This document shows, piece after piece, positions 16,801 to 26,895 of a stretch of 64,000 bases of DNA. Within the stretch, counting starts at the first letter, position 1. Each line of letters opens with the position of its first letter. The DNA comes from Oscillospiraceae bacterium (GTDB lineage Bacteria > Bacillota > Clostridia > Oscillospirales > Oscillospiraceae). The notes under the pieces were generated by a model that worked only from the letters and a program-made list of their open reading frames with translations, was not told the origin of the DNA and did no database searches. Where the stretch lies: contig CADBKF010000001.1 of NCBI GenBank assembly GCA_902795195.1, positions 62,001 through 126,000 on the forward strand, read 5' to 3'. Both the position numbers and the translations under genes were made by a program.

Positions 16801-19251
16801 ATGGTCGCAAAGATTGCAGTTTCTTCGGCGGTCTACGCCATGGACAAGCCCTATGACTACCGTGTCAGCCCGGAGATGACGCTGCTGCCCGGTATGCGGG
16901 TGAAGGTGCCCTTCGGCAAGGGAAACCGCATGATCGAGGGCATGGTGCTCTCGGTGGAGGCGGGCAGCGAGGACGGCCTGAAGACCGTGGCCGAGCAGCT
17001 CGACGAGCAGCCGGTCATGAACGAGCGGATGCTGCGCCTGGCGGGCTTTCTGCGCGAGCGCTATTTCTGCACGCTCTATGACGCCGTCAAGGCGATTTTG
17101 CCCGCCGGCCTCTGGCTGCAGGTCAGGCAGCGCTATGCCCTGCAGGAGCTGCCGCCGGACTGGCAGCACGCTGCTGCCCGGCAGAAGGACGCAGCGCTTT
17201 TGGTGCAGGCCCTGCTGGACCTGGGCGGCGAGGCGGAGGAGCCGGCGCTCATCCGCGTGCTGCCGGACATGGAGCGGCGCAATGCCGCCATCCGCTATCT
17301 TCTGCGGAAGAACTGGCTGCGCACGGACGCAGAGCTGCTGCACAAGAACGCCGACCGCACCGAAAAGCTGGTGGAGCTGGCCGCCTCCCCGGAGGAGGCC
17401 CTTTCCTACGCCGCGCAGAAAAAGCGATCCGCACCCCTGCAGGCGTCGGCGCTGGAGCTGCTTGCGGCGGTGGGCGCGGTGAGCGCGAAGGAGCTCTGCT
17501 ACTTCACCGGCGCAACGAACCAGACCCTCAGCCGCCTGGAAACGCTGGGCTTTGTTCGCATTTTCCGACAGGAGATCCTGCGAAGAAGCAAAATTGAGCC
17601 CTACACCGGCGACACGGCCTTTGACCTCACCGAGCAGCAGCAGGCGGCGTTTTCCGCGCTTTCTCAGAAGCTTGGGACAGACAGTCCCGGCGTCTCGCTG
17701 CTCTACGGCGTGACCGGCAGCGGCAAGACTGCCGTGTATATCCAGCTCATCCGCGCCTGCCTGGCCATGAGCCGGACGGCGATGCTCCTGGTGCCGGAAA
17801 TCGCGCTCACCCCGCAGCTTCTGAGCCTCTTTTCCGCCTGCTTCGGCGATAAGATTGCCGTGCTGCACAGCAGCCTGCGGGTGGGCGAGCGCTACGACGA
17901 GTGGAAGCGCATCCGCCGCGGCGAGGCCACGGTGGTCATCGGTACGCGCTCTGCGGTCTTCGCCCCGGCCGAGCGGCTGGGCCTTCTGATCGTGGACGAG
18001 GAGCAGGAGCACACCTACAAATCCGAAAACAGTCCGCGCTACCACGCCAGGGAGGTCGCCATTTACCGCGGCGCCCGCGAACAGGCGCTGGTGGTGCTCG
18101 GCTCCGCCACGCCCAGCGTGGAGAGCATGTACCGGGCAAAGCAGGGGATCTACAGCCTCTGCACGCTGCCTTACCGCTACAACGGCAAGGATCTGCCCGC
18201 CGTGGGCATGATCGATATGAAGCAGGAGCTTCGAAACGGCAACCAGGGCGTCGTCTCCGGCGTGCTGGCCGACGCCATCCGGGACGCGATGTCCCGCAAG
18301 GAGAAGACGATCCTGCTGCTCAACCGCCGCGGCGCAAGCCGGCTCACGGTCTGCGTGGACTGTGGCTATGTGGCCGAGTGCCCGCGCTGCAGCGTCCATC
18401 TGACCTATCACGCGGCCAACCGGCGCCTGATGTGCCACTACTGCGGCTACTCCGAGCCCTATGCCGAGCGCTGCCCGAGCTGCGGCGGCCACATCAAGCA
18501 GATGGGCTTCGGCACCCAGCGGGTGCAGATGTGCCTGGAGGAGCTGTTCCCGGGCCGGGAGATCCTCCGCATGGACGCGGACACGATCACCCCGTCAAAT
18601 CCGCACGAAAAGGTGCTCTCCCGCTTTGCAAACGAGGACATCCCGGTGCTCGTGGGCACGCAGATGGTGGCAAAGGGCCTCAATTTTGAGGACGTGACCC
18701 TGGTCGGCGTCATCGATGCGGACATGTCCCTGTATGTGGACAACTTCCGCGCCTCGGAGACGACCTTTTCCCTTATCACGCAGGTGGTGGGGCGCTCGGG
18801 CCGCGGCAGCAAGGCCGGGCGCGCGCTCATCCAGACCATGACGCCGCAGAACAGCGTCCTGCAGCTGGCCAGCCGCCAGGATTACGACGCCTTTTACGAG
18901 CAGGAGATCGGCCTGCGGCAGGCGCGCAGCTGCCCGCCGTTTTACGATCTCATTCAGATCGGCTTCACGGGCTGGCCCGAGCGGCAGGTGATCGCCGCAG
19001 CGGCCGCCTTCCGCGACCGCCTGAACGCACTTCTCAATTCCGAGCCCTATCGGCAGGTCAAAATGCTGGTGCTGGGCCCGGCGCCGGCGTCGGTTGCCAA
19101 GATCAACAACCGCTACCGCTACCGGCTGAGTCTCAGCTGCGAAAACAGCCGCAGCGTGCGCACGCTGCTGGCCTGGCTGCTGCGGGAGTTTTCCCGGGAC
19201 AGCAAAAACCGGGACGTCACGATCTTCGCGGACGTCAACCCATATGAATGA
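16801..19251 (+). CDS. priA: Primosomal protein N' (replication restart helicase PriA)
   Basis: 816 residues. A 3'-DNA-binding N-terminal domain is followed by a winged helix and a superfamily 2 helicase core with Walker A GVTGSGKT at 303-310. Motif II is DEEQ (399-402) rather than the common DEEH. The zinc-binding region starts at Cys518 and carries four paired-Cys motifs (CVDCG, CPRC, CHYC, CPSC). A GTQMVAKGLNF motif V and VVGRSGRG motif VI follow. It reloads the replisome at collapsed forks. Def starts 15 bp downstream. Confidence 0.96.
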   Translation: MVAKIAVSSAVYAMDKPYDYRVSPEMTLLPGMRVKVPFGKGNRMIEGMVLSVEAGSEDGLKTVAEQLDEQPVMNERMLRLAGFLRERYFCTLYDAVKAILPAGLWLQVRQRYALQELPPDWQHAAARQKDAALLVQALLDLGGEAEEPALIRVLPDMERRNAAIRYLLRKNWLRTDAELLHKNADRTEKLVELAASPEEALSYAAQKKRSAPLQASALELLAAVGAVSAKELCYFTGATNQTLSRLETLGFVRIFRQEILRRSKIEPYTGDTAFDLTEQQQAAFSALSQKLGTDSPGVSLLYGVTGSGKTAVYIQLIRACLAMSRTAMLLVPEIALTPQLLSLFSACFGDKIAVLHSSLRVGERYDEWKRIRRGEATVVIGTRSAVFAPAERLGLLIVDEEQEHTYKSENSPRYHAREVAIYRGAREQALVVLGSATPSVESMYRAKQGIYSLCTLPYRYNGKDLPAVGMIDMKQELRNGNQGVVSGVLADAIRDAMSRKEKTILLLNRRGASRLTVCVDCGYVAECPRCSVHLTYHAANRRLMCHYCGYSEPYAERCPSCGGHIKQMGFGTQRVQMCLEELFPGREILRMDADTITPSNPHEKVLSRFANEDIPVLVGTQMVAKGLNFEDVTLVGVIDADMSLYVDNFRASETTFSLITQVVGRSGRGSKAGRALIQTMTPQNSVLQLASRQDYDAFYEQEIGLRQARSCPPFYDLIQIGFTGWPERQVIAAAAAFRDRLNALLNSEPYRQVKMLVLGPAPASVAKINNRYRYRLSLSCENSRSVRTLLAWLLREFSRDSKNRDVTIFADVNPYE

Positions 19252-19266
19252 CGAGGAAGGTTTACC

Positions 19267-19761
19267 ATGGCATTAAGAAAGATCATTGTCGAGGGACATC
19301 CCACACTCCGGAAGAAATCCAGACCGGTCGAGAAATTCGATGACCGGCTCGCAACGCTGATCGACGACATGAAGGAGACCCTGGTCGACGCCAACGGCGT
19401 GGGCCTGGCCGCCCCGCAGGTCGCCATCTTGCGGCGCATCTGCATCGTCGACAACGGCGAGGAGCTGCTGGAGCTGGTCAACCCCGAAATCATAGAGCAG
19501 TCCGGCGAGCAGGACGGCCTGGAGGGCTGTCTGAGCGTGCCGGATAAGTACGGCAGGGTCAAACGGCCGAACTATGTCAAAATCAAGGCCCAGGACCGCC
19601 ACGGCGTGTGGCACGAATACGAGGGCACCGAGCTGGTGGCCCGCTGCTTCTGCCACGAGATCGAGCATCTCGACGGCCACCTCTACACCGAGAAGGCCTA
19701 CCACATGCTGACCGACGAGGAGTACGAGGCACTCTTTACCGACGACGAGGAGGACGCATGA
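19267..19761 (+). CDS. def: Peptide deformylase
   Basis: 164 residues, removing formyl groups from new N-termini. The three motifs are intact: GVGLAAPQ (44-51), EGCLSVP (86-92, metal ligand Cys88) and HEIEHLDG (130-137, ligands His130 and His134, catalytic Glu131). The tail is acidic. Its stop overlaps the fmt start (ATGA), the usual def-fmt coupling. Confidence 0.97.
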   Translation: MALRKIIVEGHPTLRKKSRPVEKFDDRLATLIDDMKETLVDANGVGLAAPQVAILRRICIVDNGEELLELVNPEIIEQSGEQDGLEGCLSVPDKYGRVKRPNYVKIKAQDRHGVWHEYEGTELVARCFCHEIEHLDGHLYTEKAYHMLTDEEYEALFTDDEEDA

Positions 19762-20672
19762 GAGTTGTGTTCATGGGCACGCCGGCCTTTGCAGCTACCT
19801 GCCTGAACAAGATCGCGGACCGCTGTGAGATCGTCGGCGTCTACACCAAGCCCGACACCCCGAAAAACCGCGGCATGAAGCTCATGGAGTCCGAGGTCAA
19901 GCAGGCGGCAAAGGTCCTGGGCCTGCCGGTCTATCAGCCGGTCAGCTTCATGGACGACGCGGTGGTCGAAGAGCTGCGCGATCTGCAGCCGGAGCTCATC
20001 GTGGTCGTGGCCTTTGGCAAGATCCTGCCCCAGCGGGTGCTGGACATCCCGGAAAAGGGCTGCATCAACATCCACGGCAGCATCCTGCCGGCCCTGCGCG
20101 GCGCTGCGCCGGTGCAGTGGGCGGTGCTGCAGGGCTTGCCTGAGACCGGCGTCACGGCGATGTATCTCTCCGCCGGCATGGACGAGGGCGATATCATCGA
20201 CATTCGGAAAACCCCCGTGGACCCGAACGAGACCGCGGGGCAGCTGATGGACCGGCTGGCCGTCCTGGGCGCAGAGCTGCTGGCCGACACGCTGGTCTCC
20301 ATCGAGAACGGCACCGCGACCCGCACGCCGCAGGATGCGGCGCTTGCCAGCTACGCGCCGATGCTGACGCGCGAGCTTTCGCCGATCGACTGGGAGAAGC
20401 CCGCCCGGCAGATCCTCAACCAAATCCACGGGCTCGATCCCTGGCCCACCGCCACGGCGGAGCTGGGCGGCACGAGCTTCAAGATTTTCAACGCTGAGCC
20501 CATCGAGGCGCCCTGCGCAGGCTGCCCGGGTACGCCGGTGCGGCTGGATAAGAAGGGCCTCACCGTCCTGTGCGGCGACGGCGCGGTGCGCATCACCGAG
20601 CTGCAGGCCCAGGGCGGCAAACGGATGCGCGCCCCGGATTATTTCCGCGGCCACCCGATCGCACTGCCGTGA
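19758..20672 (+). CDS. fmt: Methionyl-tRNA formyltransferase
   Basis: 304 residues, formylating initiator Met-tRNA with 10-formyl-THF. The N-terminal Rossmann-type domain begins RVVFMGTPAFA. The active-site stretch is INIHGSILPALRGAAPVQWA, with Asn-His in place. The C-terminal OB-like domain follows from about 208. The ATG 19758 overlaps def and has GAGGAGG before it; a longer upstream frame is only the antiphase of def. Confidence 0.96.
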   Translation: MRVVFMGTPAFAATCLNKIADRCEIVGVYTKPDTPKNRGMKLMESEVKQAAKVLGLPVYQPVSFMDDAVVEELRDLQPELIVVVAFGKILPQRVLDIPEKGCINIHGSILPALRGAAPVQWAVLQGLPETGVTAMYLSAGMDEGDIIDIRKTPVDPNETAGQLMDRLAVLGAELLADTLVSIENGTATRTPQDAALASYAPMLTRELSPIDWEKPARQILNQIHGLDPWPTATAELGGTSFKIFNAEPIEAPCAGCPGTPVRLDKKGLTVLCGDGAVRITELQAQGGKRMRAPDYFRGHPIALP

Positions 20673-20701
20673 AGATCCAACCACAGGATAAGAATTAAAC
20701 A

Positions 20702-20825
20702 ATGAAAAAATGAAATAATGAAAGAATTGAGGTATCCCTGCGGGATGAAATTCAAATTTGTTTTTCATATCGCGATATGAAAAACACCGAAATTATTTCA
20801 TTCTTTCATATTTTCATTCTTTCAT
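20702..20825. repeat. Composite octamer array plus palindrome
   Basis: Three 8-bp units of type ATGAAANA (20702-20725) are followed by TTGAGGT, a small CCCTGCGGG hairpin and a perfect 26-bp palindrome built from GTTTTTCATATCG (20760-20785). Four inverted copies of the 8-bp unit follow (20794-20825). The whole forms a large symmetrical element between fmt and rsmB. A related array-TTGAGGT-palindrome arrangement lies before dnaX. Confidence 0.75.
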
Positions 20826-20869
20826 TTGGACTTGCTTAGAACGGAACAATCGGAACAAAGGAACATGAG

Positions 20870-22156
20870 ATGAATGCACGAGATACCGCGCTGGCGGTTC
20901 TGATTGCCTGCCGGCGGGACGGCGCTTGGGCTGACGGGGCCCTCAAGCAGCAGTTGGCCCGGGACAGGCTGGACCGGCGCGACGCCGCGCTGGCGACCCG
21001 GCTGGTCTACGGCGTGCTGCAAAACCGGCTGCTGCTGGACCATTGGCTGGCGCCCTTTCTGCGGGGCAAGCTGCAGCCTGTGGTGCAGGACATCCTGCGC
21101 CTGGCGGTCTATCAGCTGCGGCTGATGGACAAGATCCCCGCAAACGCCGCGGTGAACGAGGCCGTGGAGCAGGCAAAGCGCCAGGCAAATCCCAAGGCGG
21201 CGGGCCTGGTGAACGCGGTGCTGCGCAATCTGCTGCGAGGCGAACAGACCCTGCCGGAGGAGCTTTCTCTTCGCTACAGCCACCCCCAGCCGCTCGTGGC
21301 GCTGCTGCGTGAGGCTGTGGGAGAGGACCGGCTCGAGGCTTTGCTTCAGAGCCACAACCGCACCCCCGAAACAGCGATTCAGGTCAACACAACGCTTGCG
21401 ACCGCCGCAGCGGTGCTGGAACGACTGAACGAAGAGGGACTGGACGCCGCGCCGCACCCCTGGCTGCCGGACTGCCTGCTGCTCTCCGGCGGCAGCGTGG
21501 AGGGGAGCGCAGCGTACCGCGACGGCCTGTTTTACGTGCAGGATCCGGCGGCAAGGCTGGCGGTCCTGGCGGCGGAGCTGCGGCCTGGCCTACGCGTACT
21601 CGACTGCTGCGCGGCCCCCGGCGGCAAGAGCTTTGCCGCGGCGATCGCCATGGAAAACCGCGGCGAGATCACATCCTGCGACCTGCACGCGCACAAGATC
21701 GCACTGATCGAAAAGGGCGCAGCGCGCCTGCGCTTGGACTGCATCCGCGCCCTGCAGCAGGATGCCAGAGCCGTCCGGCCCGAATGGAGAGGGCAGTTTG
21801 ACGCGGTGCTCTGCGACGTGCCGTGCTCGGGCCTTGGCGTGATCCGCAAGAAGCCGGACATCCGCTATAAGGACCTGGCCCCGCTTGAGGCTTTGCCCAC
21901 CATCCAGCTGGACATCCTGCGGACCCAGGCGGACTACGTGAAGCCCGGCGGCGTGCTGGTCTACAGCACCTGCACGATCCTGCCCCGGGAGAACGAGGGC
22001 GTGATCGCCGCGTTTTTGCAGGAACGGAGCGATTATGCGCCCGAGGCCTTCACACTGCCGGGCGGCATCGCGGGGCCGGACGGCATGAAAACGCTGCTGC
22101 CCTGTGAGGAAGACACCGACGGATTTTTCATCTGCAAGCTGAGGAGGCACTCTTGA
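20870..22156 (+). CDS. rsmB: 16S rRNA (cytosine-C5)-methyltransferase RsmB
   Basis: 428 residues. An N-terminal NusB-like RNA-binding domain (1-140) is followed by a SAM-dependent methyltransferase with motif I VLDCCAAPGGKS. The two catalytic cysteines of m5C enzymes are present: Cys319 in DVPCSG and Cys368 in STCTI. It methylates C967 of 16S rRNA. AAAGGA precedes ATG 20870. Its stop overlaps the TTG start of rlmN as TTGA. Confidence 0.94.
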   Translation: MNARDTALAVLIACRRDGAWADGALKQQLARDRLDRRDAALATRLVYGVLQNRLLLDHWLAPFLRGKLQPVVQDILRLAVYQLRLMDKIPANAAVNEAVEQAKRQANPKAAGLVNAVLRNLLRGEQTLPEELSLRYSHPQPLVALLREAVGEDRLEALLQSHNRTPETAIQVNTTLATAAAVLERLNEEGLDAAPHPWLPDCLLLSGGSVEGSAAYRDGLFYVQDPAARLAVLAAELRPGLRVLDCCAAPGGKSFAAAIAMENRGEITSCDLHAHKIALIEKGAARLRLDCIRALQQDARAVRPEWRGQFDAVLCDVPCSGLGVIRKKPDIRYKDLAPLEALPTIQLDILRTQADYVKPGGVLVYSTCTILPRENEGVIAAFLQERSDYAPEAFTLPGGIAGPDGMKTLLPCEEDTDGFFICKLRRHS

Positions 22157-23184
22157 AGCAGGATATCAAATCCATGACAATATCGGAGCTGCAGGCGGCC
22201 TTTGACGCCTTGGGCGAGCCGAAATTCCGGGCCGGCCAGGTCTACAGCTGGCTGCACCGCGGCGCGCGCTCGTTTGCCGACATGACCAACCTCTCCAAGG
22301 CCCTGCGCCAGCGGCTGGACGAGCTGTTTTTCATCACCGTCCCGGAGGTCGTGCGCAAGCAGACCGACCCGGAGGATGGAACCATCAAGTATCTCTGGCG
22401 TCTGATGGATGGAAACTGTGTTGAGACCGTCCTCATGCGCTATCACCACGGCAACACCGTCTGCATCTCCTCCGAGGTGGGCTGCCCGATGGGCTGCGCG
22501 TTCTGCGCCTCCACGATCGGCGGCCTGGTGCGGCGGCTGAGCCCCGCGGAAATGCTCGACGAGGTGCTCTTCACCCAGCTCGATTCCGGGCTGGAGATCT
22601 CCAACATCGTGCTCATGGGCATCGGTGAACCGCTGGACAACTTTGACAACGTGCTGCGCTTTCTGGAGCTGGTCAACAGTGAAAACGGCATGAACATCGG
22701 CATGCGGCACATCAGCCTGTCCACCTGCGGCGTGGTGCCGCGAATCGACGAGCTGGCAGAAAAGGGCCTGCAGCTGACCTTGTCGGTCAGCTTGCACGCG
22801 CCCGACGATGAGACCAGAAGCCGCATCATGCCGGTCAACCGCCGCTGGAACGTGGAGGAGCTGCTGGATGCCTGCCGGCGCTATTTTGCCAAGACCGGCC
22901 GCCGGATCTCGTTTGAATACGCGATGATCCGGGGCGTGAATGACACGCCAGAGGCGGCGGCGCTGCTGCTCAAGCGGCTGCGCGGCATGCAGGCGCATGT
23001 GAACCTGATCCCGCTCAACCACGTGGACGAAAGCCCGCTGGAGCCGAGCACGAAGGAGACCGTGGCCGCCTTCCAGCAGGCGCTTGAGCGCGGCGGCGTG
23101 ACCTGCACCGTCCGGCGGACGCTGGGCGGCAACATCGACGCCTCCTGCGGGCAGCTGCGCAGGCGCTACGAGAAAAACAACTGA
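22153..23184 (+). CDS. rlmN: Dual-specificity 23S rRNA/tRNA adenine-C2 methyltransferase RlmN
   Basis: 343-residue radical-SAM enzyme. The [4Fe-4S] motif is Cys111-x3-Cys115-x2-Cys118 in GCPMGCAFCAST, and the catalytic Cys332 lies in ASCGQL near the end. GIGEPL and SLHAPDD are further family motifs. It makes m2A2503 in 23S rRNA. The start is TTG 22153, overlapping the rsmB stop, with GAGGAGGC as ribosome site. Confidence 0.96.
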   Translation: MKQDIKSMTISELQAAFDALGEPKFRAGQVYSWLHRGARSFADMTNLSKALRQRLDELFFITVPEVVRKQTDPEDGTIKYLWRLMDGNCVETVLMRYHHGNTVCISSEVGCPMGCAFCASTIGGLVRRLSPAEMLDEVLFTQLDSGLEISNIVLMGIGEPLDNFDNVLRFLELVNSENGMNIGMRHISLSTCGVVPRIDELAEKGLQLTLSVSLHAPDDETRSRIMPVNRRWNVEELLDACRRYFAKTGRRISFEYAMIRGVNDTPEAAALLLKRLRGMQAHVNLIPLNHVDESPLEPSTKETVAAFQQALERGGVTCTVRRTLGGNIDASCGQLRRRYEKNN

Positions 23185-23219
23185 CAAAACAAAAATATTC
23201 GGAGAAGGGAGGACAGACC

Positions 23220-23948
23220 ATGGAGGTTTGGGGCTTGACCGACATTGGCAACGTGCGGGAGCAGAACCAGGACTATTACCTGACCCTGCCGCTGGAAAAC
23301 GCGATGGCCGCCGTACTGTGCGACGGCATGGGCGGCGCCAAGGCCGGCAACATCGCCAGCAAGCTGGCAGCCGAGGTATTTTTGGAAGAGATCCGGCGGG
23401 CCTACCGCGAGCATATGGAGCCGGACATGGTCATGTTCATGCTCGACACCGCCGTGGGCCTTGCCAACACGGCAGTGTACGAAAACTCCCTGCTCAGCGA
23501 GGAAATGTACGGCATGGGCACGACGCTCGTGGGCGTCCTGCTCTATGACCGCACCCTCTATACGGTCAACGTGGGCGACAGCCGCGCCTACCTGCTCAAC
23601 CGCAGGGAGGTCCGGCAGATCACGATCGACCATTCCCTGGTGGAGCTGATGGTCCGCCGGGGCGAGCTCACGCGCGAGGAGGCCAAGACCTTCCCAGGGA
23701 AAAACGTCATCACCCGCGCCGTGGGCACCGAACGCTCCGTGCGGGCGGACATCTTCAAACAACCCCTCTATACGGGCGACAACATCCTGCTCTGCTCGGA
23801 CGGCCTGTCCAATCTGCTGGCCGATCAGGAGCTGCTCTTTGAGGTGGCGCACGGCGCGCGCAAGCGCGACTGCTGCAGGCGGCTCGTGGAAATCGCGAAG
23901 AGCCGCGGGGCACCGGACAACGTCACGGTGCTGCTGATTTCTCTTTGA
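23220..23948 (+). CDS. prpC: PP2C-type Ser/Thr protein phosphatase (PrpC/Stp)
   Basis: 242 residues with the PP2C metal-binding motifs: NQDYY near the N-terminus, DGMGGAKAG (about 38), GDSRAYLL, CSDGLSN and the final DNVTVLLI. It removes phosphates placed by PrkC and is soluble. It lies 30 bp before prkC, the standard antagonist pair. GGGAGGA precedes the ATG. Confidence 0.95.
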   Translation: MEVWGLTDIGNVREQNQDYYLTLPLENAMAAVLCDGMGGAKAGNIASKLAAEVFLEEIRRAYREHMEPDMVMFMLDTAVGLANTAVYENSLLSEEMYGMGTTLVGVLLYDRTLYTVNVGDSRAYLLNRREVRQITIDHSLVELMVRRGELTREEAKTFPGKNVITRAVGTERSVRADIFKQPLYTGDNILLCSDGLSNLLADQELLFEVAHGARKRDCCRRLVEIAKSRGAPDNVTVLLISL

Positions 23949-23978
23949 TTCTTTCTGTTTCGGAAAGGAGTTTGGAAA

Positions 23979-25988
23979 ATGGACCAATACATCGGAAAAA
24001 TCCTGGACAACCGGTACGAGATCCTCGAGGTCATCGGCGTGGGCGGCATGGCTGTGGTCTACAAGGCCATGGACCGCCGGCTCAACCGGCGTGTTGCAGT
24101 GAAAATATTGAAGGACGAGTTCCTCAACGACGCGGAGTTCCGCCGGCGCTTCCACGCCGAGTCGCTCGCCGTTGCGATGATGTCGCACCCGAACATCGTG
24201 AATGTGTACGACGTGTCGAAAAATGACATGACCGACTACATCGTGATGGAGCTGATCGACGGCATCACCCTCAAGCAGTATATGGAGCGCAAGGGCATGC
24301 TCAGCTGGCGCGAGACCCTGCACTTTGCCATGCAGATCGCCAAGGCGCTTGAGCACGCGCACAGCCGCAACATCATCCACCGGGACATCAAGCCGCACAA
24401 CATCATGATCCTCAAGGACGGCAGCGTCAAGGTGGCCGATTTCGGCATCGCCCGGGTGGCCTCGGCGCAGAATACGCTGACCAAGGAGGCGCTGGGCTCG
24501 GTGCACTATATCTCGCCCGAGCAGGCCAGAGGCGCCCGGGTCGACAACCGCACCGACATCTACTCCCTGGGCGTGGTCATGTACCAGATGCTCACCGGGC
24601 GGCCGCCCTATGACGGCGACTCGCCGGTCAGTGTGGCGATCCAGCACATCAACGGCACGCCGCTGCTGCCGTCTCTCATCAACAGCAACATCCCCACGGG
24701 CCTTGAGCAGATCACGATGCACGCCATGTGCTCTGATATCAGCAAGCGCTATGCCTCCGCAGCCGACATGCTGCGGGACATGGAGGAATTCCGCAAGAAT
24801 CCCGGCGCGGTCTTCTCCTTTGCCCCCGACGGCAGCACCGCCGCCGTCACGCGGCCGCCGCTGCAGAGCACCACGCCGATCCGGCAGGGCGCCGAGCCGC
24901 GGCAGCTGCGCCACGCCACCCAGGCCGACTATGACGCCGAGGAGCGGGCCTCCCGGCGCAAGATCATCCTCACGGCGGCGCTGGTGATCCTGGGCCTGGT
25001 GATCCTGATCGGCGTCGGCTCGCTGCTGCTAAGGAACAGCGGCGGCATCTCCCTGCCCACCGAGGCTCCCACGGAGACCGAGACCAAAAAGGTCAAGGTC
25101 CCGAACCTGCTCGGCACCGTGTGGGAGGACGTGCACGTGACCGACTATCCCGGCCTGGAGTTCATCCTGACCAACGACGCCTACGTCTACAACAACGCCT
25201 ACCCCGAGGGCACGGTCTGCGATCAGTCGATCCAGGGGGGCACCGAGGTCGACCCCGGCACGAAGCTGGAGATCAAGATCTCCCTGGGCGAGCAGACCGA
25301 CAAGCTGCCCGACTTCAACCGCAAGTCCCTGGAATACACCGAAAACTACCTCAAGAATATCGAGACCAACGTCCGCGTCACGGTCGAGGAGATCTATGAC
25401 GACTCCGTGCCCGAGGGCTTCGTGGTCGTGACCGATCCCGGCGCCGGCGACTCGGTCAAAAACGGCGACACCGTGACGATTTACGTCAGCCTGGGCAAGG
25501 AGACACGCCCGGTGGAGGTCCCGGACGTGCGGGGCAACACGCTGGAAAACGCGCGCTCGGTCCTCACGGGGCTCAAGCTCTCGGTCTATGTGTTTGAAGA
25601 CTACAGCGCCTCAGTGCCCGCCGGCAGCGTCATCACGCAGTCGCCCGCACCCGCCACGGAGGTGGACGAGGGCGCGGTCATCACGCTGACCGTCTCCAAG
25701 GGCCCGCAGACGACCCCGGTGGCCAACGTGACCGGCATGGACTCCGACACTGCAAAGGCGACGCTCGAGTCGCAGGGCTTTGTCGTGAACATCTTTGAGC
25801 AGTACAATCTCATGGTCCCGGCAGGCCAGGTCATCTCACAGGATCCCGCCGCGAGCACCGAGCTCGAGCAGGGCGCGGTCGTCACGATCTACGTCTCGCT
25901 CGGTACCGACTCCTTCCAGCCCCTGTTCCCGGAACCGCCCGCGCCGGATGAGGGCGGCGAGAACAACGGCAACGTCTGGTTCCCCTGA
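23979..25988 (+). CDS. prkC: Ser/Thr protein kinase with PASTA domains (PrkC/StkP type)
   Basis: 669 residues. The cytoplasmic Hanks-type kinase (about 10-270) has VAVKIL, the catalytic loop HRDIKPHN (His134-Arg-Asp136), DFGIA and the APE-equivalent SPEQARG. A juxtamembrane linker and one TM helix (about 328-351) follow, then four extracellular PASTA repeats (about 370-655). It senses muropeptides or lipid II and controls growth, division or germination. The stop overlaps the rsgA ATG by one base (TGATG). Confidence 0.96.
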   Translation: MDQYIGKILDNRYEILEVIGVGGMAVVYKAMDRRLNRRVAVKILKDEFLNDAEFRRRFHAESLAVAMMSHPNIVNVYDVSKNDMTDYIVMELIDGITLKQYMERKGMLSWRETLHFAMQIAKALEHAHSRNIIHRDIKPHNIMILKDGSVKVADFGIARVASAQNTLTKEALGSVHYISPEQARGARVDNRTDIYSLGVVMYQMLTGRPPYDGDSPVSVAIQHINGTPLLPSLINSNIPTGLEQITMHAMCSDISKRYASAADMLRDMEEFRKNPGAVFSFAPDGSTAAVTRPPLQSTTPIRQGAEPRQLRHATQADYDAEERASRRKIILTAALVILGLVILIGVGSLLLRNSGGISLPTEAPTETETKKVKVPNLLGTVWEDVHVTDYPGLEFILTNDAYVYNNAYPEGTVCDQSIQGGTEVDPGTKLEIKISLGEQTDKLPDFNRKSLEYTENYLKNIETNVRVTVEEIYDDSVPEGFVVVTDPGAGDSVKNGDTVTIYVSLGKETRPVEVPDVRGNTLENARSVLTGLKLSVYVFEDYSASVPAGSVITQSPAPATEVDEGAVITLTVSKGPQTTPVANVTGMDSDTAKATLESQGFVVNIFEQYNLMVPAGQVISQDPAASTELEQGAVVTIYVSLGTDSFQPLFPEPPAPDEGGENNGNVWFP

Positions 25989-26887
25989 TGGCAGGGGGAC
26001 TGGAAGGGCGCATCGTGCGCTCGCTGAGCGGCTTTTATGACGTGCAGTGCGGCACCCGCCGCGTGCAGTGCCGCGCCCGCGGCCGGCTCCGCACCCAGGA
26101 GCACAGCCCCCTGGTGGGCGACCGCGTGCGCTTCTCCGAGCAAAACGGAAAAGGCATGGTCGAACAGATCCTGCCCAGAACCAACTGGTTCATCCGCCCG
26201 GCCGTCAGCAACATTGATCTGTTGGTGATCCTGGCCTCGGGCGTGATCCCGGTGACGGACCCGTTTCTGATCGACCGCGTGGCGGCCATCGCCGGGGACC
26301 GGAACGTCCCGGTCGCGATCTGCATCAACAAGCGGGACCTCGACCCCGGCGCCGCGCTGGCGGAGATCTACCAGAAGGCCGGCTTTCAGGTCTACCTCAC
26401 AAGCGCCGAGACCGGCGAGGGCGTGGACGCCCTGCGCGAGGGCATCCGCGGCAAGACCGTTGCCTTCACCGGCAACTCCGGCGTGGGCAAGAGCAGCCTG
26501 CTCAACCGGATCTGCCCGGAGCTGCAGCTGCCCACCGGCGACGTGTCCCAGAAGCTGGGCCGCGGCCGCCACACCACCCGGCATGTGGAGCTGTATGACC
26601 TGGGCGGGGACACCTACGTGGTGGACACGCCGGGCTTCTCCGCCTTCGACACCGACCGGATGGAGCTGATCGTCAAGGAAAATCTCCAATACGCCTTCCC
26701 GGATTTTGCCGAATTTCTGGGCGGCTGCCAGTTCCATGACTGCGCGCATCTTCAGGAGCCCGGCTGCCGCGTCCGCGCGGCGCTGGCGGCAGGGGAGATC
26801 CAGCCCTCCCGCTACCAGAGCTATGTGCGCCTGTACGAAAAGGCGAAGGAGATCAAGAGCTGGGAGCTTCCCGAAAACAAAAATTGA
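25988..26887 (+). CDS. rsgA: Ribosome small-subunit GTPase RsgA
   Basis: 299 residues. The N-terminal OB fold is followed by a circularly permuted GTPase, so NKRD (G4) comes before GNSGVGKSS (G1, from residue 162) and DTPGFS (G3). The C-terminal zinc motif is CQFHDCAHLQEPGC. It acts in late 30S maturation. It closes the rsmB-rlmN-prpC-prkC-rsgA cluster; the rpe and thiN genes often found next are absent. Confidence 0.96.
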   Translation: MAGGLEGRIVRSLSGFYDVQCGTRRVQCRARGRLRTQEHSPLVGDRVRFSEQNGKGMVEQILPRTNWFIRPAVSNIDLLVILASGVIPVTDPFLIDRVAAIAGDRNVPVAICINKRDLDPGAALAEIYQKAGFQVYLTSAETGEGVDALREGIRGKTVAFTGNSGVGKSSLLNRICPELQLPTGDVSQKLGRGRHTTRHVELYDLGGDTYVVDTPGFSAFDTDRMELIVKENLQYAFPDFAEFLGGCQFHDCAHLQEPGCRVRAALAAGEIQPSRYQSYVRLYEKAKEIKSWELPENKN

Positions 26888-26895
26888 AGCATCAC

